A stretch of DNA of 64,000 nt from Celoporthe dispersa (Eukaryota; Ascomycota; Sordariomycetes; Diaporthales; Cryphonectriaceae): positions 4,078,001 to 4,142,000 of the forward strand of contig WAID01000007.1 in the NCBI GenBank assembly GCA_016584495.1, in the 5' to 3' direction. A program made the translations under genes and the position numbers. How positions within the stretch are numbered: position 1 is the stretch's first letter; the number at the start of each line of letters is the position of its first letter. Of the stretch, positions 58,722-64,000 are shown one piece after another. The notes under the pieces are model-generated. The model was not told the origin of the DNA. It ran no database searches and worked only from the letters and a program-made list of their open reading frames with translations.

Positions 58722-60365
58722 TCAGTTCCTCCATAACCTCACCGCCTTGTCCCTCCCACCACTGCCGACCTTTTGGCCGTCGGGACTCCAGTCTACAGCG
58801 TACACCTCGTCGTCGTGGCCTGGCAGGTCCTCGGCGAGTTTGCACGTCCGCACGTTCCAGACCTTGAGGGTGTTGTCCTTGGAGCAGGTGACGAGCAGCC
58901 TGCTGTCGGCGGAGAAGGCGCACTGGTAGACGTGGGCCACGTGGCCGCGGAGGGTGTTGACGAACTTGCCGTCGCTATTCTTATAGTCAGCCAGCGCTCA
59001 GGTTGAAAGGTTTTTCGCGACAGAGAGAGAGAGAGAAAAGATGGGATGTACCGTCCTGACCACAGCTTTGTGTGGTTGTCAAACCCACAGCTCGCAATGG
59101 CGCTACCGTCCGGCGAGAAGCAGACGTGGTTCACCTGCTTCTGGTGGCCCAGCATCCTCGCGACGGGCTTCTTGCCCGCATTGACAGGATCCCACAGGAA
59201 CATGGTGAAGTCGTCACTGGCGCTGACCACCCTCTCGACGATCTTTCCGCCCTGCGCAGCCGCCTTGTCGAACCTCTCCCTCGCCTTCTGCCTCCTGCCC
59301 TCGTCGGTGTCCGGGACATCTCTCGTGTGGTCAAAGTAGCCCGTCCGCAGCACAAAGTCCGTCGACAGCGCAAGGTGGTTGACCCAGTGCGCGTGGGCCT
59401 TGAGCTCGTGCACCAGCGTCCCCCTGACGGCATCCCACACCCGTACGCTCTTGTCGTGCGAGCCCGTGTAGATCGACCCCGTCCCCTCGCCACCCACACC
59501 CCACCGCACGCAGGTGACGCTCCCCTTGTGGCCGCTCAGCACGTGCTCGGTCCGCCCCGTGTTGACCACCCACACGCGCACCGTGCTGTCCTTGCTCGCG
59601 CTCGCCAGCCTCGCGGTCCCGTCCCTCCACAGGTGGAACGGTTCCCAGGCGAGCTGCAGCGTCGGCTTGTTGTGGCCCTTGAACCCCTCGCCAACCTGTT
59701 TGCCCGAGATCGGGTCCCACACGCGCACGGTGCAGTCCATGCTGCAGGTCGCGAGCCTCGACCCGTCCGGCGCCCAGGACACGCCGAGGACCCAGCCCGT
59801 GTGGCCCTTGAGGGTGTGCTTGGGCGTGCCCGTGTTGGTGTCCCACACGCGGGCGGTCTTGTCGCCGGAGCCGGTGGCGAGGAGCGAGGAGGAGGCAGGC
59901 GAGAACTGGGCGCAGAGGATGGCCTCGCCGTGGCCCGGGATCTTGGCGGCGAGCCGGGTGACGCTCTGGACCTTGAAGACGGCCTGGGGCTCGGCGGCGA
60001 GGGTGACGGTGGTCTCGAAGGGGTTGGTGACGCCGTGGCTCCGCAGCAGGGCCAGCAGGTCGGCTGGGTACTGGTCCACGACGATGTCAGTGCCGGGGAT
60101 GTGGATTCGGAAGCGGTACGGCAGGAAGTCATCTCTGTCACGGCCTAAAAGCGTGTTGAGGAGGAGGGAGACGTTCTTCTCGGAGGCGTCGGCGAGGGGG
60201 ATCTCGATGGCGTCGGTCATCTGGGCGCCGGCGCTGTCGATGAAGCGGGCCTTGAAGGAGCCATGGTCAGGGAGGCAGGATGGCGCTGATGTCGGCCTGG
60301 GTGATGGTACGGGCGAGGTCCTCGCGACGCTGTCGTTTTGAGGGCGGTGGGACAACGGTCGCCAT
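58722..60365 (-). CDS. RSA4: Ribosome assembly protein Rsa4/Notchless (WD40), one-base frame break near the start
   Basis: WD40 factor that docks on pre-60S particles through its N-terminal NLE domain and is released by the AAA ATPase Rea1/Midasin. ATG 60365 opens MATVVPPPSKRQRREDLART, an Rsa4-like N-terminus, but that frame stops at CCT CCC TGA. Removing one base of the three at 60270-60272 joins it to DHGSFKARFIDSAGAQM and gives a 1,566-nt CDS (521 aa). The NLE/UBL domain spans about 33-120 (PYRFRIHIPGTDIVVDQYPA). Eight WD repeats follow, for example LLATGSGDKTARVWDTNTGT, LATCSMDCTVRVWDP, ASCGFDNHTKLWSGRDGKFV and LLVTCSKDNTLKVWNVRTCK. The single intron is 59051-58975 (GTACAT donor, CTGAC branch, AATAG acceptor). 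Essential for 60S export in yeast. Confidence 0.9.
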
Positions 60366-61077
60366 TCTTCCTGTGGTGTGCGAGAGATTTAAGAGAAGGA
60401 GGAGGAGGAGGAGGAAGAGGGAAGAGAAGTGAGGGCGAGGAGGAAGATAGGATCAGTTATGGGTGCCGTGAGCAGTGTGGGTTGCTGATTCCTTCTGCTC
60501 AAACCCAGAAGCTTGGTTGCTGGTTTGATGGCAATTTCTGGGATCCAAACCGCAATCGAGGAAATTCAACTTTTCTTTTTCTTATCCTTATCAACCCCTC
60601 CCCCCCCCCACCCCCCACGATTTGGAGATCAGTGCAGGGATCTCCCAGCCCCTCGTGCCCTTCTCCGCAGCGGCAAGGGTACCTGGATAGGCCCGGCAGG
60701 ACGCTGAGATTCAGCCCTACAGACCAACAAGGTTCGGCGGCTTCAGGGGGGCGTCGTCCATTAAACGTAAAGCACCAAACACGATAGCCTCAACTGTTTT
60801 GAAAAAGGCAGAGTAAATGCCCTGCGAGGCCGCAATATATGAGAGGGAACTGATGAGAAAGGCCCGAAAACTTGACCATATTTTTGTATTTTTTTCTTCT
60901 CCTTTTTTCCCATTTTTCTCCTCCTTTTTCCTGTCTTGTCTTTTTTATCTGGTTTCTTTTCCCTAAACGCCATCGCAGTATTCAAAAGAAATCCGGTCAA
61001 TTTTCGTCACATACTTGAAAGCAAAACAGAGAGAAGGCCTCATGCACACACACACACACACACACAGGTGACAACGA
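60366..61077. other. Intergenic, RSA4 promoter side
   Basis: No gene. Contains a GGA-rich tract (60393-60415) just upstream of RSA4, T-rich stretches at 60875-60960 and a (CA)n at about 61042-61066 close to the 3' end of the next gene. Confidence 0.6.
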
Positions 61078-62151
61078 CTAGATCTCACCCAGAGGTCCAA
61101 AGAATTCAAACAGATCTCCCAGCGCCCCCAATGCGTCGCCCATGTCCCCCCACGCGCACACCATATCCAGGATCTCGTTGACCTCGGCCATCAGCTCATC
61201 GGCTCCCCCGTCCGGCCCGGCCATCACGTCCAACCCCGCTGCCGCCGTTGGAATAATGCGAACCTCGTCGCCGACCATGATACGTCTCAGCCTCGCTGTC
61301 TGCGTCGGCTGATGACTCCTCCTCCTCCTCGAGCACCCGCTGCTCCGTGTGCACGCTGCGGCTCCTCGTGCGGCCCCTCTCGACGGTGCTGGTGCTGCGG
61401 GAGCGAAAGGAGCCGGCGCGGGAGCCGGGGCCCCCGCTGCGGTGCTGGTGCTGGTAGCTGTGACGAGAGCTGTGGCGCGAGCCGTGGCGCCCGCGGTCCT
61501 TCTCCGAGTCCTCGAACCCGTCGCTCTCGGGCGTGTACTCGAGCTCGCCCTTGTACGGCGAAGGGAGGGCGTGCGCATAGTAGTAATCCCTCTGGGCCTT
61601 GGCGGTGTCGACCTTGCTGGGGCGGCGCCTCACCTCCTGCTCCTCCTCCCACTCCTCCACCGTGTACGCGGGAGGAGGGCCCTCGACGATCGTCTCCTAT
61701 CTGCCGAGTGTGCCCGGCGGTGCGTCGTCCTCTTCTCGTCGGTGTGGGACGAACTATTATTGTTGGTATACGTGTTGCGTCTGGTGACGCGCGCCCTGTC
61801 GCGGAAGACCAGGTTGACGTGCTCACGGATCTTGCGTAGCTCCATCACTGGGAGACACCCGGGGTCAGCAGGCAGAACGACGACTCGGGCCCCAAGAAAG
61901 ACTAGGTCCTACTTACTGTCCTTCTCTGCAAGTGCGCCCAAAAATCTGTCGTACCACTGGTCAAAGGTTCGTCGGTTCATGAGACCGTCCAGGTGGACAG
62001 CCCGGAGGTCCTTGAGCAGCGCCCTGGCATACTGGTCCAGGCGCTTCTCCGCGTCTTTCTTCTTGATCATGCGCGACAGCTCCCACCCTGACTTGACAGC
62101 CGTCATGATGCTGCCACAAGCAGCTATCGTGGTGATGGGCGGGAGAGGCAT
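61078..62151 (-). CDS. Uncharacterised fungal protein, two one-base frame breaks
   Basis: Exon 1 is 62151-61917 (ATG in AAGATGCC; MPLPPITTIAACGSIMTAVK) and the intron 61916-61848 has GTAAGT and CCCAG ends. Exon 2 reads MMELRKIREHVNLVFRDRAR, so the split codon joins cleanly. The N-terminal 110 residues look helical (KKKDAEKRLDQYARALLKDL). The middle is Ser/Arg-rich and disordered (GRHGSRHSSRHSYQHQHRSG). Two breaks are needed: near 61692-61703, before TIVEGPPPAYTVEEWEEEQE, and near 61277-61284, before MVGDEVRIIPTAAAGLDVMA, which ends LGDLFEFFGPLGEI at 61078. One missing and one extra base leave 1,005 nt (334 aa). The acidic hydrophobic C-terminus is helix-like. I do not recognise the family and propose no function. 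Confidence 0.6.
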
Positions 62152-64000
62152 CTTGAGAGGCACCCTGGGTACGGTATGTTGGCGGTGGAGGGGAGGCAAG
62201 ATGTCTGTTGTGTCCTCGAGGAGGACGAGAAGCCCTGGGATAGCGAGGGGCACAAAAGAAAAAACAAAAAACAACAACTCTATGACACGCTCTCGGCTGC
62301 AGAGGGTAAAGGCTCGAAGAGTAAAGGGGTGGTGAAGCCACACACCATGTATAAGAAGACCAGACACAACGTTTGGGGCAGAAGGGCTGTATCTAAGGTT
62401 GAGTAGGGTAAGCGGGCCGCGTCTGGAAGATATTCAAAAGGCCCCCCGCAACAATATCTCCGACCAAGCAAGAGGACGAGATACAGGTCTGTAGCACAAA
62501 TTGACACAGCCAAGCACCCCCTCTGCCCTCTCTCCAGGTCAACGACATGTCGACGTCTGCCGTTTGGGACCGCAAGTTGGCCGTTGTTTCGGTGGCCTGG
62601 ACTCGGGTCTGCCAGGCCAGTTCGACAAAGACGCGGCCGACACCACCTGCTCGAGGCCTTCAGCGGGATCGACCAGACAAGTGGCTGAATCTCTTCCTGG
62701 CGGGAAATAAAAGCTCATAGACATCCAACTTCTGACTGACTATTCTGTTGTCTCTTGCCGCCTCCGACTGGCCTACCTGGCCGTCCTCCCGACGTCTCGA
62801 CTCGGGTCTCTCAGGCCGCGGCCCAGCCCGGATGACACCACCCATCGATCATCATCCTTCCGCAGGGGCTGCGGCCATGCGTAGAAGACTAAAAATAGGA
62901 TCCACAGCTTCGCTCAACGGTCATAGCACCTCTTCACCTCTGCTCTTTTTTTTCTGTTTGTTTCCTTGCTCTGCCTGGCGATTTACGCGACCGCAAAATA
63001 TCGGGAAGATGTTGGCAAACTCTTGTCCTTGAGGAGCGGTGAGACCGAGAAAAAGGCTCCGGGGATAGAAAGGCCCACGATTGTTTGCCAAGACAGCCGT
63101 ATGTGGATTACGGTGACACCGCAAACACAGGTAAGGGACAGCCAGCCAGATTGCGCAGCTGGCGGTACCTTTCTATTATACGGGCTGCGTGTTGAGGCTT
63201 TGAGGTGGCCGGATGATTGTGATTTGACCAGCCCTGAGACGACTACCAATGAGCAGTCATCTTGTCTTTGAACCACAGCTGGAGACCCGCGGAGGAACAA
63301 GAGCAAGGTGGACGAACAGACCGTGAAATGAGCCTATGCAATACATGTCTCAAGTGCTGACTGTTGCGAATGTCTTTGGGGGGAGGCTGGTGAAGCTATT
63401 GCCTAGGACATCTAGTGGTGGGGTCACCTTGTACTACGGTACCCGGGGGTGTGTGCTAGGAAAGGGGAAGGTCACTGTGGTTTCGGGGGGCTTGGGGGCA
63501 GGAGCAGGCGGTCCGTGGGGGATGGGGCGCACTGATGCTCAGTGCTCAGTGGTTACACGTTGGTCGGGGTGAGGCGGGCTAGGCACTGCTCAGTGGCTGT
63601 ACTGCAATACGTAGGGGGTACGTTCCTGTAGCCTGGGGTTTCCGCGAGAGTCTCGGTACATCCATGGTGAGCGGTACTTCCAGTTGTCGGCGCGGCGTCT
63701 TGGCGCTGAGGCGTTCAAGGGTACGTACCCTACAAATGACGTACCTTAGTGGGTTGTGGGAGGTGGCCTGGGCCTGAGCTGGGAACATGTCCAGGCCTCG
63801 AGTCTTGGCAATGTGGACTGCGCTGACCGTGTCTTTCTTCCTCTTCACTCTTGGCACCTCTGTCGTTCATTTCCTTTTTCTCTTCTTGACTCTTGTTGTC
63901 CTCCAGCTGATTGTTCAAGATTTTCTCTCGTCAGCTTCTTTAGTGGTGATTGTTTCGAACCCACGCGTGGTGACTTTCCTTTTTCCCCCTTGCCCGCGGC
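62152..64000. other. Intergenic to window end
   Basis: No supported gene on either strand. Only short, non-conserved open frames. The final 150 bp is CT-rich on the plus strand and may be the beginning of a leader for a gene beyond the window. Confidence 0.5.

Noticed and set aside
59072..60148. 358-codon plus-strand open frame
   Set aside because: Antisense to RSA4, which has clear WD repeats; the plus-strand product is compositionally biased.
63945..63975. B-box-like GGGTTCGAAAC on the minus strand, possible tRNA
   Set aside because: The T stem does not pair and no acceptor stem, D arm or anticodon arm can be placed around it.

Overview
The window reads as nuclear DNA of a filamentous ascomycete (Pezizomycotina, probably a Sordariomycete). 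It is GC-rich. Genes carry short introns of about 60-90 nt with GT-AG (twice GC-AG) ends and CTNAC branch points. The gene set is fungal: TRS130, CDC43, MSH4, a TPS3/TSL1-type trehalose subunit, CSC1, RSA4, HAK/KUP, HET and Clr5-domain proteins. Symbols are family assignments from the translated sequence; no database search was possible.

Layout. 1-4844: TRS130 (TRAPPII), first exon cut by the window edge. 6756-9851: CAMK-type kinase. 10574-12083 (-): CDC43, geranylgeranyltransferase I beta. 13159-14676: PLC-like phosphodiesterase. 15480-16228: small Cys-rich DUF3716-like protein. 16787-22876 is an accessory island: a Ty1/copia RNase H relic between 34-bp imperfect repeats, a HET-domain gene, a broken NLR/ankyrin gene and a seven-TM protein. 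23972-26501 (-): dynamin-like GTPase. 28107-31040: CSC1/OSCA channel. 31773-34798 (-): MSH4, with a possible 100-residue membrane protein ending 2 nt before its ATG. 39644-42692: TPS3/TSL1-type subunit after a 4.8-kb gene-free stretch. 42693-49365: 6.7 kb with no supported gene. 49366-50622: Clr5-domain protein. 51366-52745: branched-chain aminotransferase. 55450-58408: HAK/KUP potassium transporter. 58722-60365 (-): RSA4/Notchless. 61078-62151 (-): uncharacterised protein. 62152-64000: no gene seen.

The most important caveat is reading-frame integrity. Eight one-base discrepancies fall in six otherwise well-conserved genes (TRS130, CDC43, PLC-like, dynamin-like, RSA4 and the 61-62 kb gene). 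In the five genes that lie wholly in the window, correcting one base at each site gives a coding length divisible by three. That pattern points to small indels in the assembly rather than six pseudogenes. The ankyrin/NLR gene has two further breaks and no intact N-terminal half, and is more likely a real relic.

Most genes are unrelated housekeeping functions: membrane traffic, prenylation, meiosis, ribosome assembly, osmotic/ion balance and trehalose. The only functional clustering I see is the HET-NLR-7TM island, which resembles fungal non-self-recognition neighbourhoods. I found no convincing new defence or biosynthetic system, no CRISPR array and no confident tRNA or rRNA.
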